NCBI GenBank assembly: GCA_018902385.1
Contig: JABSSW010000015.1
Location: 682,001 to 746,000, forward strand
DNA from: Physcia stellaris
Lineage: Eukaryota; Ascomycota; Lecanoromycetes; Caliciales; Physciaceae
Direction: 5' to 3'
Length of the DNA stretch: 64,000 bases
The notes under the pieces were generated by a model. It had not been told where the DNA came from and searched no databases. It was given only the letters and a program-made list of their open reading frames with translations. The translations under genes and the position numbers were made by a program. Position 1 is the first letter of the stretch. Each line of letters begins with the position of its first letter. Below are positions 24,102 through 36,919 of the stretch, piece after piece.

Positions 24102-26705
24102 CTATAGCTCATCATGACTCCCCGCAGGCTCATCGTCGTCCTCTGTTGGCGCTTCTCCCGCGCCACCACTGTATAACTTGCTGGTGATCGGGTAGGCGAC
24201 GTTGCTAAGCTTCTCCTTCTGCTCTTCAAAGTCCTCAGTCGTGGCTGAGGCCGCGTTTTCGTCAAGCCAGTCAGTAGCCTCCTTGACCGCCTCCAAAAGC
24301 TAGAAAGGAGTCATTAGTCATTTATCATGTTCGAAGGGAACGACATATTGCTTACAGTCTCCTTATCGTCCTCATCAATCTTACCACCGAGACCCTCTTC
24401 ATCATTAGCCTGGTTTTTCAGGCTGAAAGCGTAATTCTCAAGGCCATTCCGGGCGGTAACCCTCTCTGAAGTAGCCTTATCTTCTTCGGCGAAATCTTGA
24501 GCTTCCTGAATCATGCGGTCGATCTCCTCCTGAGAAAGACGACCTTTATCGTTAGTGATAGTGATTGTTTCAGCTTTGCCGGTCCCCTTATCGCCAGCGG
24601 TAACCTTAAGAATACCGTTGGCATCGAGCTCGAAAGAGACCTCGATTTGAGGAACGCCACGAGGAGCTGGAGGAATGCCAGTAAGATCGAATTTGCCGAG
24701 AAGATTGTTGTCTTTCGTCATTGAACGTTCGCCCTCAACTGCAAAGTTTATCAGTGGCGGTAAATGCTTGAAAGGGAACAGTAACCTACAAACTTGAATC
24801 AACACGACTGGCTGGTTGTCGGCAGCCGTGGAGAAGATCTGGCTTTTGCGAGTGGGGATGCTGGTACCGCGAGGAATCAACTTTGTCATCACGCCGCCAG
24901 TGGTTTCAATCCCAAGAGTCAATGGGTTCACATCCATCAGGATGATATCCCCGGTGCCCTCAGCGCCAGACAGAACGCCACCTTGGACGGCTGCACCGAA
25001 AGCCACAGCTTCGTCCGGATTAATGTTCTTACTGGCTTTCTTACCACCGAAGAACTCTTCTAAGAGAGATTGAACCTTAGGGATACGAGTAGAACCACCA
25101 ACGAGCACAATGTCGTTGATTTCATTCTTCTTGACTTTACCGTCTTTGAGCACTTGCTCGACGGGCTTGAGGGTCTTCTTGAAGAGGTCCATGTTCAGCT
25201 CCTCGAATTTGGCCCGGGTAAGGGTTTCGGAGAAGTCATTTCCTTGGTGGAAAGACTCGATCTCAATACGAGTGGACATTTGCGACGACAGGGTTCGCTT
25301 AGCCTTTTCGACTTCGCGCTTGAGTTTGCCCATTGTTTTGAGGTCCTTCGTGATGTCGACACTATTCTTCTTGTTGTACTGTTTGGCCAAGTAGGTGATG
25401 ATTCGTTGATCGAAATCTTCACCCCCCAAATGGGTGTCTCCAGCGGTTGCCAGGACCTCGAAAACGCCATTATCGATAGTGAGAAGAGACACATCAAAAG
25501 TTCCTCCTCCCAAGTCATAAACGATGATCTGGCGTTCGTCGCCTGTCTTATCCAAACCATAGGCGATTGCAGCCGCTGTGGGCTCATTGACGACGCGAAG
25601 AACATTGAGACCAGCGATGACACCGGCGTCCTATATTTCTAGGTTAGTCACTGGCTGGTAATGTAATTTTTGGCGGCGTTGAGCATAGTAGCGGAGGTTG
25701 CTAAGGGTAGTGAAGACGACATGATTCCATATCCTCGTGTTCGAAGGAACCACTCAAATATCAGAAAATCATGCATACCTTCGTTGCTTGACGCTGGTTA
25801 TCGTTGAAATACTATTCGGAATTCAAGAGTCAGCATTTCCGTTTTCGGTCAGACGTTGAACAGCACGGTGCGTCTCATGAAGCTCATTGCTCCCGTAACA
25901 CGTCTTCGTGCTCGAGTGAGGTGCCAAGAATGGGAAAAGGGCTCGGAAAATACGTACTGCTGGGACGGTGACAACGGCGTTGTCGACCTTCTTACCCAGA
26001 TAACTTTCGGCGATCTCCTTCATCTTCCCAAGGACCATGGCGGAAACCTCCTCAGGGGTAAAGGAACGGTCCTTGCCGTTGACTTCCACGGTAACCGCCG
26101 GCTTGTCATTGCTGTTGGTGACCCTAAAAGGGAAGTGCTTAACATCGGCTTGGACGTCTTTGTCGGACCATTTGCGGCCAATCAGTCGCCTGCACATGTA
26201 CATTAGCTGAAATAATCATGTCACTAGGGGCGTATGTTCTCACTTGATGTCGTAGATCGTCCTTTGGGGATTTGAAGCGTATTGATTCTTCGCCGCGTCT
26301 CCGACTAGCCGTTCCTCATCGTTGAAAGCGACATAGGAAGGCGTTATTCGGTTTCCTTGGTCATTGACTAGAATTTCGACTTTTCCATTCTGCATCACAC
26401 CAACGCAGCTATGTCGTTATTAGTGTTTGTGATGTCTACGGAACTACCTGGGAGGACTTACGAATATGTTGTACCGAGATCAATACCGATAACTGATGAT
26501 TCAAGACTAATATCAGTGCATGCACTTCCGAGCTCCCTTCCAAAAAGAACTACTTACCTGTGCCCAGATCTTTACCTAGTGGAGCTTGCTCATCTTGTGC
26601 TTGGGCGGGTTGGAGAAGAGCTAGGGGGGCGATGAAGACAAGGAGAAGGTAAAGGACAGTTGTCCAGGCAAAGGGCGACGACGTCGCTTTTGGCCGTCCG
26701 GCCAT
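24102..26705 (-). CDS. KAR2: ER Hsp70 chaperone BiP / Kar2
   Basis: Folds and translocates proteins in the ER lumen and controls the unfolded protein response. Eight exons: 26558-26705, 26462-26492, 26244-26408, 25958-26189, 25779-25811, 24790-25630, 24356-24738 and 24102-24299, about 676 aa. The signal peptide is the hydrophobic stretch [13 protein letters not shown] ending near AQAQD. The ATPase motifs [24 protein letters not shown] and [11 protein letters not shown] are intact, and the protein ends in the ER-retention signal HDEL. Exons 2 (31 nt) and 5 (33 nt, [11 protein letters not shown]) are microexons. A CCAAT box in gene orientation lies about 240 bases upstream (near 26945); I could not identify a convincing UPR element. 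Confidence 0.97.
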
Positions 26706-28966
26706 TTTGACTGGAGGATGTAAAGGGCGGGCCAGGTATGAGTGAAGGGGACAAGTGAAGGGGAACAGCTGATATGGCACAGTGATGTCTCAACGGAGGA
26801 TCGTTAGAAGACAAAGAGGAATGAGCTGAGCCCTTTCTTGGTGCGGCTTGCGGTGTATTTGAGAGTGTGTGAGGAACATGTGGCCTCTACCAAATATATC
26901 CTGCACAAAAAGTTAACACCTGGCCCTTTGATCCCAGACGCGCTATTGGTCGCTTAGCGCGAGTCTTCCCTTATTGCCGCGCTGAGCTAACCGTGCTCGC
27001 CGTGCTAACCTAAACCTAATCCATCTGATACACGCTTCGGGAACTTTCTGTAACAACCTCTCTATATTTGCCAGTCTGCGGCCTGACCGAGTACGCCTGG
27101 AGCATACCTAGCGGCAAAGGATGATGCACGCTTGAATACACACCGTGTCACCGTGAATGGCCTACTGTGAGCAGACCTATCACAGGATGCGAGGCAGCAG
27201 CTCCTTGATGGGATGCAGCAAACGTCAATTGCTTGGCCTTGCTAGGCTGCAAAGTTGCCTCTCTGATTCTAACCGTACCGAAACCCCTGGTCCTACATTC
27301 AGGTGTTATTGTTGGTAGCGTCAACAGGAGCCACCTCGCCCCAAATTGTTGAGCTAGGCCTAAGTAATCACTGCACCTCTTAAAGTGTTTTATGCGGTCT
27401 TGTGGTCGTCATTGTACTAGGGAATACTTTGAAGCCCCCGAAATTGAATCACTCTCACAAAATGAAAAGTCTTGACGTCGCCTCTTCGCATCCAGATCTG
27501 GCATTCAAGCCACTAGCTAGTCTTCAGACGGAGCCGCATCGTTCTACCACTCTTCAAGTGATCTCTGTCGCTGATGCCAGAGATTATCTTGTGTACCTTT
27601 ATGTACTGGCGCACGGACTCAACTATTCCGGTGGTTGAACAATTGAACGTCAAAGGGGTTGGACGTTGGTTGATAATGCTAATCAAAGACTGTCGAATAA
27701 AGCGCGAACTGGAAGTTGAGTCTTGAATGTTGCTGTGCCCTATCAACCTGTAAGGTACATATGAGCCTCTTCATGAAAGGTCTTCTACGCTGACTCATTA
27801 TTGTATCACTTATTTCACGTTTGAACCAATCTGAAGTACTGACTCTGCATCCAAGCACATGAGAACGCTCATCACTTGTACACAATCTCTCCCCAATATA
27901 TCAAGGCTGACGATGAACCCTTCATCTCCATCTGGAACCACTTTGCCTTAAGGTGCGGAGCGCCTGTAGCCCGATCCACAATTTTACCGTGACCCAGCTT
28001 CATTGAACAGTCTACTCTCGACGCTACACACACCCGCTGCGATTATATACTGATACTGATCATCGGGACTTAGTAATTAGACGTTCATTAATATCATGAG
28101 GATTTCGCTACAATCGTTCCTTGAGCACACGTTCTCAACGCCATCGCGATGATGGAGATTGTGTACTGCTCAAGTTGATTTGCAGTGTGACGAGTGTTAC
28201 CTTAAGATGCAAGGTCTGCATACACGTGCAGTGGTGGCAAGCAGATTGTGGCGTTTGGTCCCTGAGCCGTCCCTGAGCCAGTGCAGGCGAGGAAAGAGGT
28301 CGCGTGCGCATTGAAAATGTCTGCACTGCTGCAGCTCCAGCATGATAGATCGTTGCTACCTTTTGTAGACACTGGAGTTGATTGAGCTCCCAGTAGCATA
28401 CAGCGAACAATCGCCTATCGTTTTGATAGATTTCTCGGCAGATGCTGACGAAAATCAATGTGCAAATGGTTTCTTTCTCATCATCGTGCCAAAAGTGGGG
28501 GAACCGCCGACTTTTCAATCGCGACAATGGGGCAACAAGATCGAGATCATAGTACTGATGATAACATCGCACCTGTACACGCGAACAATGTTCCATGCAT
28601 CTTGTTAAAGACTTGATCCAGGAGCCCACGGATCTTACCACCGAGCTGATGGTATCCCGGTTCGCCTGACTCGCCTGAGTCGGACCCTGAGAAAGTGGCG
28701 GCTCTTTTGGGCATGCCAAGAGTTGTGCCAAGCTTTGCGCCACGATTCAAGGAATTAGGTTGGACTGGAAAAATAAACCCCAGTCAGAAATCGCCATTTC
28801 AATGGATCGATCAACGGAAGTCCGACCAACCCCGCTTCAGGATATCAATGCATTCATATTCTGCTTCTACCTGCTCCCCTCGATGCCTTTAGCTTCCACG
28901 TCAGCATATTCGTCCAGGACATCAGTTTAATTTGCTTCGTCTGCGAGAACGCGCATTCTAGCCATC
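26706..28966. other. Divergent promoter region and gene-free stretch
   Basis: A 2.26 kb gap between BiP and the Mg transporter, both reading away from it. Proximal parts should hold the two promoters. A minus-strand frame at 28135-28743 and another at 28547-28750 (MNRGAKLGTTLGMPKR...) overlap each other. Neither resembles a family nor has a clear intron structure, so I leave them uncalled. No tRNA or repeat recognised. Confidence 0.4.
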
Positions 28967-31753
28967 ATGGCGGCACCTCGCTCAGGTAGTAGAATCAAGA
29001 TTGGTGATAACGCCGATGTGTTTAACCATCCGTCTACAGGCTCCCAGAGACCCTCAGAACCTTCCAACAACACAACAAATACGTCAGACACAATCGGTAT
29101 TGGACAAGTCGAACAAACTGCCGCCAGCAAGAGACGCCGGAATCATCGCGGCGGTAAGAGGAAAAAGGGCAGAAGACAATCCTTTGCGCTCGCTGCTGAG
29201 GATGGTGACGATGATCACCCGGTAGCTACGAACCATAACTCACGAGAGCCCTCGAGCTCGAATACTCCACGACCGCCTTTCTACAGACTCGGGCAAGCTG
29301 GGAGGAATCTAAGCTCAACTAGCTTAGACAGCGAAGCACTCCTTGATCATCGAGAACACCCATTGATGCGCCCTCGTCGAGAAAGCAAGTTGAACCAAAG
29401 CACTTACGGCTCTCGACCTGGACAGACAAACACAGGTCGACCGTCCTATACAAGTCATCAAGCTTCAAGCGAAGGGGTCCATCGACGCCACCAGAACCAC
29501 CACGCACACATATCGGATGGAGCCGAGAGCGAGGCTGATGACCTTCTGACCAATGACCGCACGCCCCTTCTCGCGTCTTCCCATCATGATGGTGCTACGT
29601 CGGGGCATGGATCTAGCTATGGGATGTTCTCAGGTCAAGGCCTGTCTTCCCGCCATGATTCACAGTTACGAAGGTCTTCTACTACTACTTCGACCTCTAG
29701 TAGACGTCGAAACGGCGGCCCGAGTCGACAAACCTCAGCAGGCCCCCATCAAAGCTATGATGTTAATAATCCACCTTCGGTGCCTGGCAGTCCAAAGCTT
29801 GGGCCTGACATGGGATATGACGACGTCATGGTGACAGGGTCTATACCCACTCGTTCTCCGGACCACCGTCGCGCAAGCGTTCCAAACGGTGAGCAGATTA
29901 TCAACGTTGATCACCATGAGCGTGACCAAGGTTCTATCAATTCGTCTCCTTCGTCACCCCAGAAGGATTCTATGTTACATAGACGCCGAACCGTCGCGCT
30001 TCCGGCCGAGGAAGATGTTTGCTTTCCAGTTGAAGGGATGTCAGTGATTGGTGAAGACGAATACTCCATCCGAGAACCGGAGATCAATGGCTCGAGTGCA
30101 CAGCGTAGAAGGAGACACCGACAATGGCCGGATTTATCGATACTAGACGAGTGGAGCAGAGAAGAAAAGGAAGTGCGAAGCGAAGGTATCCGAGCAAAGA
30201 AGATAAGTGAGCCAGTGCTTGTTGGCGGTAGGTTACGTCCACAAAAGCATGGCTGGCATCGTGCGGAGGAGGACGCACCATATAGATTCACCTACTTCAA
30301 CGAAGAGCTTCCGAGTACAGTCCACAGCCTGACCATTTCGGAGCTCTTGCAACCTGGCCAGGATTTCCGAGAGCTTTTCATCCCAGACCCCCCGGAGCTC
30401 AGTGATTCGTCCTCAGATGAAGAAGAAATCACGAGCCAACAAGGGAATGCGAGCGGGAAGCCGGATCGGCGAGGATTGAGCCCAAACAGTCAATCCAGAA
30501 CGGAAACGAGACACTCATCAATCATGGGCGAGGTGGAATCGTACTCTCGAGATCGCTCCGGCGATGCGACCCCACAGCAGTCAAGCTCAGCCCTTCCTAA
30601 AGAGAAGGCAAAGAGATATGGGCAACGCCCTACCTTTTGGCTGGATGTTCTATCGCCTACTGACGCTGAAATGCGTGTCTTATCCAAGACATTCGGTATC
30701 CATCCGTTGACAGCTGAAGATATCATGATGCAAGAAGCACGCGAAAAAGTTGAGTTGTTTCGGAACTACTACTTCGTCAACTACCGAACATTTGAGCAAG
30801 ATGCCAGAAGCGAGGACTATCTCGAGCCAGTGAACATGTACATCGTGGTATTCAGGGAAGGAGTCCTCAGCTTTCATTTCTCAATGACTCCTCATCCGGC
30901 CAATGTGCGACGACGGATCCGACAATTAAAGGACTACTTGATACTTAGTTCCGACTGGATATCTTATGCTATAATTGATGATATTACCGATGTCTTTGCA
31001 CCTCTTATCCAGTCGGTTGAGGAAGAAGTTGACGACATTGATGACCAGATTTTACAGCTCCATTCGATTGACAAGGACGAGAATGAAAAGACACCAAACA
31101 ATAGCGAAAAGCGATCTCTCAGCGGCGAACCAACTTCAGGCGGTTCTGGAGGTGACATGCTCCGTCGTGTAGGCGAAGGCCGGAAGAAAGTCATGGGCCT
31201 CTACAGACTGTTGGGGAATAAAGCGGATGTCATCAAGGGCTTTGCGAAGAGATGTAACGAACATTGGGAGATCGCACCACGCAGCGAGATCGGCTTATAC
31301 CTCGGTGATATCCAGGATCACATACTGACCATGACGAGCAATTTGAGCCATTACGAGACGTATGTTTCAGTAGTCTCCTTTCAAATGCTATTTCCAATCA
31401 TCTATGCTTACACCATTTTAGATTACTCTCCCGGGCTCATTCCAATTACCTCGCACAGATCAATATTCGCATGAATGAGCGCCAGGAGCAAACCGCCGAT
31501 GTACTCGGCAAACTCACTGTTCTAGGTACAATCGTCTTGCCGATGAACATTGTGACCGGCATGTGGGGCATGAACGTCTTGGTGCCTGGCCAAGACGTTG
31601 GAAATCTGGATTGGTTCTGGTGTAGTAAGTCTCGCGCTGTAGCATATCGAATTCGAAAAACACTACTAAACAATCTTGCTAGTCAGTGCTGGCTTGCTGA
31701 TATTCGGCATCTCGTGTTTCTTCATCGCAAAAAGGGTCTATGGCATCGTGTGA
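28967..31753 (+). CDS. MNR2: CorA-family magnesium transporter, MNR2/ALR type
   Basis: Two-helix Mg2+ channel of the CorA superfamily; MNR2 acts at the vacuole, ALR1/2 at the plasma membrane. Three exons: 28967-31359, 31422-31624 and 31683-31753, about 888 aa. The long N-terminal ~500 residues are disordered and contain KRRRNHRGGKRKKGRRQS, the basic block typical of MNR2. The CorA domain starts near RPTFWLDVLSPTDAEM, and TAEDIMMQEAREKVE is the conserved cytosolic segment. The pore helix ends GMWGMNVLVPG with the invariant GMN, and the second helix is followed by AKRVYGIV at the stop. Assignment to MNR2 rather than ALR rests on the N-terminal block and C-terminus. Confidence 0.9.
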
Positions 31754-32001
31754 ACACCTTTGGAGGAGTTGGATTAATGGTGGTTATGACCTTAGACTGG
31801 AACAGAGTCCACACAATTTGTGCTTCCAACGACGGACTTGTAGCAAAGAATGTAAATAAGCGGCTGCTGGGATAGACAAAATAGTAATTGCATGACTTTA
31901 TGACCTTGCATTCAGAGTGAGCCAACTCGGTCAAACATTTTGAACCACATCACCTGTAAAGGAATTCTCAAAATACCTATCCTGCAACACATCGACGCAA
32001 G

Positions 32002-32507
32002 ATGGCACCCCCTTCTCAGCTCTCCATAGCGACCTCCTCTGTGCTCCGTCTGCTTAAGGAGGAAGCTTCATACCGCACCGAGCTCGAAGGCCAAAAGAAG
32101 CGTCTCCAAACGCTGGAAACAGAGAGTGATGACGATGAGGAAGGCAATCGAGCATGGAATATTGGGCAAGAGGTTCTCACTTCTACGACATTTCTGTTGT
32201 TGTTAAGGATGTACATCATGATCAATGACAATTCAATGCTAATGGATGAAATCTATTCTAGAAACGAGCGATGAAAGAAACCGAGGCTGTGTTTGCGCCG
32301 TTGAAGGAGAAGGTTGTTACGGCAGTGGAAGCTTTGGAGTCATTATTGGTAGGCACACGATCCCAGGACTTCATTTCGTTTGTCTGTATCAGCTGACAGA
32401 TGGGGACGATGTAGCTAGCAAGCGAGGAAGGGAGGGGAGATGGTGGTGGGGAAGATGAGATTGTGAAGGCTCGCAATGCCGTCGAGAAATCGAAGAATGT
32501 AACGTGA
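32002..32507 (+). CDS. RBL2: Tubulin-folding cofactor A (Rbl2)
   Basis: A small helical chaperone that binds beta-tubulin in the cytosol. Three exons, 32002-32172, 32262-32348 and 32415-32507, give about 116 aa, the usual size. The N-terminus MAPPSQLSIATSSVLRLLKE and the segment KRAMKETEAVF are family hallmarks; the C-terminal helix reads EDEIVKARNAVEK. The first donor is a weak GTTCTC, but only this splice restores QEKRAMKE. The final acceptor (AG at 32413-32414) is chosen because it keeps the EDEIVKARNAVEK frame; an earlier AG gives a Trp/Arg-rich tail without resemblance. Confidence 0.85.
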
Positions 32508-32672
32508 ATCTAGGTAGAGGTCCTCAATGCAGACTTCCGGGGGGGAGAGGACGGGGAACGAATCGATGATACCCAGGGGGAGTACATAAAAGTGGCACAG
32601 CTAGAAGAAACGCCTGTAGATCACTGTGGCTGCGTGAGGGTATCAAGATTCTGATCAAATGACCCAGATAGG

Positions 32673-33790
32673 TCAAGAGGTATCCATATGGTCTTTACTA
32701 TCAGCCTCAACTGCCCCATCGTCTTCCTCGCCGCGTTCCTTCTCATCTTCGGCAACGAGACCCTCTACTGGCGCAGCGACGACATCTCCATCTGGCTCCA
32801 CCTCGCCATCTTCTGCCATACTCGTATCCTCATAGGTCACTGCCGGCGTCTCCGCTCTCTCCTCGTCCATGGTTTGCACACTCCTCAACGGCGACTTCTC
32901 ACGTTTCGCCAGATGACCATCAGGCGCAAGCCTTCCGAGGTCGACTTCTATCTCCTGTGCGCGGTTACTCTGTGATGGAGTTGCAGCACCTGGAGTGCTG
33001 GCCCTGCTGCTCCTTCCTCTCTGACTTCCTTCGTCTCCGTCCTCCCCACCTTCCATTCCTTCCCTGCGCTCGACTTCCTCCTTTTCAGCCCGTATCTGCC
33101 GTCTCATCTCCATCCCTTCATCTATGATCCGACCGAATTGCGACCGTCGTTCAGCCCATGTCTGTGCATAGCCTTGACTTTCCCGTTGCAGGTCCGCGAT
33201 CTCGCCATTTAATTTCGCAATATTGACGTGCTGGTCTTCCCGCGGCCGAAGCAGGCGATTCGACGTGATCTTCTCGGCCAGAACGTCGTATTCTTTCCTC
33301 AAAGCAAGCTGACGCTGGGCATCCTCCAATTGCACCCTCAGATCGGCAGTGTTATCTTTTACGGCTTGCGCTGCAGCCTCAATCTTCAGCTTCTCAGCCG
33401 TGTAACGTTCGCGTTCCTTGATATTGCTGGTGAGAAGGAACTGTATGCGGACGATGCTGCTATCAAAGGCTGCAAAGTCGAGAAGCACATCTTCGCGCCA
33501 TTGGCGGCGAGCTTCGAGCTGTTGCTGTCTGCGAGCTTCGTGAGCGGCAGCTTCTTCGTCGGCAGCAGATGCGTCTGGTGGTGGGGTGGGTGGTAATTGA
33601 GGAGGAGCGTGGATGAGGGAATTTTGAGCCAGGAGGCGTTTCGTGATGCGTTTAAAAGGTTTCTCTTCTACGTTAAGGAGGCGGGATTTGTGCAGCGCAT
33701 CTGGAGAAATCAGTAAGTATTCTTTGGCCAAGCCGAGGCTGTGAAAGCCAAACCTTCTTCTGCTTGATCAAGCAATGCAAAAGTTGCCAT
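32673..33790 (-). CDS. THO complex subunit 7 (Tho7/Mft1-like)
   Basis: Member of the THO/TREX complex that couples transcription to mRNA export and limits R-loops. Exon 1 (33754-33790, MATFALLDQAEE) joins exon 2 (32673-33700) across a 53-nt intron to read MATFALLDQAEEDALHKSRLL. Without splicing a false upstream reading MAKEYLLISP appears. Residues ~20-220 contain the THO7 core with KPFKRITKRLL and a long coiled coil (ERERYTAEKLKIEAAAQ, RPREDQHVNIAKLNGEI). The C-terminal third is acidic and disordered. Length, 354 aa, is typical for filamentous fungi. It faces TBCA tail to tail. Confidence 0.85.
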
Positions 33791-34299
33791 CTGGACAGCC
33801 TGCTGGACAGTCGAGAATAGGATTATACCTCAGTCCCGATGGCTCACCTGCAGGGCACAATACTGTAGGCCTTTGCCAGAAGTTAAAGTAGATCAAGCCG
33901 AAATTCATCGAGCGGACGCCAAGAGCGGGCGGAAACAGGCGAGGCTGTCTCGGCTATTCCCATGTCACATGAATGATGAGGCTGTGAATTGCCTTGGCGC
34001 TTTGCAATAAAGCCACCGACCTCACACAGCTTCTTATTGTTGAGATGTTCAAATGAGTCACGAGCGTAATAAAAAAATTACTTATCTCTAGCAATTGTTA
34101 TGCTTTCGTTCTTCCCCTATCATCCGCTACAAATCTACATCGACCATTCCTCTATTTGTGAACGCCAAAGCTAGCACTACAGTAGCACCAAGTCGAAGAT
34201 ACACTTTGTCACCCAGATTATCTGCTCGATCAACGCCGTTTGCTACATTCATTTTTTTGCCAGGAACCGAATCAGTTCTCGGGATCAATCTTCGCCAAG
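33791..34299. other. Divergent promoter region of THO7 and elongin A
   Basis: AT-rich shared upstream region without recognised gene, RNA or repeat. Confidence 0.4.
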
Positions 34300-35333
34300 A
34301 TGCCTGCAAGATCTTTACTTCAGATGGCGCAGAAGGCATGCATCAAGGACATCAAATGTAAGCTCACCATTAGATATATACAACTTACAAACGACTCAAT
34401 TCAAAGACTGACCTTATCATCTAGATCTCGATTCCGTAGGCGACATGCCTTTGAAGATAGATGGTGCTTACGGCGCAATTAAGCCTGTTCTTTGGGCAGT
34501 TGAGAGACCTGATCAGCTTGTTCGTGTCCCGTTTTTCCACGCACAAAGTCCAGGCCTAACGAATATCACAGTACTTAATTGAACAGAACTCGCCCCAGAT
34601 CATCGGAGATGACGCGGAGCTCTGGATCAAGCTTATCCAACGAGACGTCGACAAATACGCCGATCAACTGCCTCCGCAACCCAAGAACCCCAGAAGCTGG
34701 TATAAGCTGTATAAAATACTTCTTCAAGAGCACCAGCGAGATATTGAAGCACAAGCTGCTCAGTTGAAGGCAACAAAGAACGTCCTCCTGGATGCGAAAC
34801 AGAAGAACCAAGTTCAGTCCAAGGACAAGGCGGAATTGCCGAAGCTCCCCAAGCTCGAGGGAATGCAGTATCTGAGGCTGCGTGATTATGACATGCCCGC
34901 ATACTTGGCCAAGGAGAAGCGTGTTGCCGAGCGTAAAAAGGAAGCAGTTAATCGTGGTACGGCTGGTTCAAAAACGAAGAATATCTTCGTCAAGCTTCGC
35001 AAGGAAAGGAAGGTGGCATGTCGTTCAGTCATGTCAACGCCCACCCATTTACTCCACAACAACCTTGTAAGGAACAAGACTGGTGCACAATCACAACGGC
35101 CCATCAATATGCAACCTTTCCAGTCATCCCGAGGCCGAAACGCAAGCGATGTTTTGGAACGAGGTGCAAGGATTGCCAGTACATCATCGATCTCGCCGAC
35201 CACCTCTACTCTCGAATCTTCCTCTACCCTCGTTGAGGTCGGGGAGAGGAAAGCAGTCGAAAAGCCAAAGATCATAAAGAAAAAGGCGCCAGTTGATATC
35301 TTCATCCCTACAAAGCGTCGTAGACTTTCTTAG
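34300..35333 (+). CDS. ELA1: Elongin A
   Basis: RNA polymerase II elongation factor SIII subunit A; it also serves in an elongin-cullin ubiquitin ligase acting on stalled polymerase. Three exons: 34300-34357, 34425-34519 and 34572-35333, 304 aa. The N-terminus MPARSLLQMAQKACIKDIKY and the spliced segment GDMPLKIDG...LWAVERPDQL form the BC-box/F-box-like part. SWYKLYKILLQE and the basic helix (AKEKRVAERKKEA) complete the elongin-A domain. The Ser/Thr-rich tail ends KKKAPVDIFIPTKRRR, a conserved fungal C-terminus. The second donor GTTCGT is non-consensus, but the frame continues correctly only with it. Confidence 0.85.
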
Positions 35334-35692
35334 CCAATGTACAGCATTTCATGTGAAGCTCAATGGCATTTCTAGCATGGCGTTAGGTGAACCAATGTAG
35401 CATAACGAGCGGAATAGACAACGGGGATGGATCTGTGGATGCAACAGCCACTTTGGGTGCTTTCAGTACTTTTTAGGTAGCCGTGGCACCAAGGTAGCTC
35501 GGTGCTAAATTCTAAATGTAAATAATTTCAGAGAGTGTATCAACAGCGAGCTTCGTGATATCATACCATAGCTGGTGATGTCTCTTTTCTTGCACGCAAC
35601 ATGCCTCTAACCATCAATATCATGATTTGACATGTACAAGCCCGGCGCGTTGGGCACCGCCATGTCCCTTTCCTCGAACCCAATTCCGATCT
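35334..35692. other. Intergenic, convergent 3' ends of elongin A and NEDD8
   Basis: No gene, RNA or repeat recognised. Confidence 0.4.
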
Positions 35693-36270
35693 TCAATCGA
35701 AAACCCCACCACGTAGCGCCAATACTAAATGCAGCGTCGCTCCAGCTTCCAGATTGTACTCGGAGGCCATCTTATCGTCTGCCCTAATCGTAAAAGGCAT
35801 TTAGTAAGCATACACGCTCCCGTGTCTAGAATTCAGTAAAGAGGGAGTTGTACATCTGCTTCCCACCAAATATCAACCGCTGCTGGACCGGTGGTATGCC
35901 CTCTTTCTCTTCTACTCGTTCCTTGATGCGTGAGACCTAGAAGTCAAAGGTTAGGCCTGATATCGATGCGTTTGACAGAACACACAGTAGGCAAGAGAAC
36001 GAACCTTGTTGTCTGGCTCGATATCTGCGAGAAGTGTACAGTCAGCGATACTTCTTTGCCAAAGAGTGAATGTAAAAGGTGTCGCGGGGAGCTTGCTGTT
36101 TTCAGGACGGCCCCACTAAGCCTCTTAGGTGGAGTAGATTGGTGAGAGTCTTACCAAGATCTATTTCCTTGCCGGTGAGCGTGCGAACTCTGCGGACAAA
36201 GATCAGCGAATTCGTTACGCAGATGTAGCGAGCGTGGATTAGGCACAAGAATAGCATACTTTATCTGCAT
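35693..36270 (-). CDS. RUB1: NEDD8/Rub1 ubiquitin-like modifier
   Basis: Covalent modifier of cullins. It is easily missed because no exon exceeds 91 nt. Five exons: 36260-36270 (11 nt), 36155-36189, 36005-36024 (20 nt), 35854-35936 and 35693-35783, summing to 240 nt and 79 aa. Joined, they read [56 protein letters not shown] and then [10 protein letters not shown] followed by VFD and stop. Ala72 (in LALRGG) is the NEDD8 mark that separates it from ubiquitin, which has Arg there. The three residues after the Gly-Gly are removed in maturation. All four introns have GT and AG ends and every phase fits. Confidence 0.93.
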
Positions 36271-36919
36271 TTTGAACTGTGGTCCTGGTACTTTTGGATA
36301 TTGTCTAACGGGAAGCTGTGAGTTCGTTAAAATGCAGAAAATATTTGAGGAGCTAGGAGCTCTTGTATGACGCTTTGGAACCTGTGACAGGCAGTGATGA
36401 GGGTTTTGAGGTGATTGGATATGATTGTAGGTGTTGCACAACGATGCATTAAATGCATACGCAAGGGTGCACAATTTTGGTGTTTCAAGTCGGAACTCTC
36501 TAAGCCGTCTTTACTACCGTACTGCATAACACATTTCAGTGTCCCGGCGTTACATTTCATTCAAGTCTGAGTAGCTACAATTGTGTCCAATTCTAGTAAA
36601 AGGATCGCATGCATTTGTTCATTATTGTTAAGAACGTGTTCCACCACGCCTAATGATTGATACAGCTACTAATGAAGTGAGCATCAAGACGCCCGGACAA
36701 GGCAAAAGCAGCTCAGCATTTGCCAGGACCCAGCAAAATCTCCGCAAGTACCAGCTATTAAGCCTGTGCTTACTCTCCCAAACCATCCAAACGGCAGAGT
36801 CAGGATAACACCGAAGAAGCCCCATGTCTCAACTAACCACCTATCCAAAGCTGATATTCTGTACAGCGTCCTTCACCTTCCATACGTAAATTGCCCGTAG
36901 CCCATTCCGTGCTCAAGTA
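36271..36919. other. Intergenic upstream of NEDD8
   Basis: Contains the NEDD8 promoter and the 3' flank of the next gene. No other gene, RNA or repeat seen. Confidence 0.4.

Noticed and set aside
26877-26886. CATGTGGCCT as a possible unfolded-protein-response element of BiP
   Set aside because: It fits only a loosened form of the fungal UPRE consensus and such matches are common by chance.
28135-28750. Two overlapping minus-strand open frames of 202 and 67 codons
   Set aside because: No family resemblance, no clear splice structure, and they overlap in different frames; either could be chance.
12756-36270. CUL3, elongin A and NEDD8 as a functional gene cluster
   Set aside because: They are separated by many unrelated housekeeping genes on both strands; co-location is probably chance.
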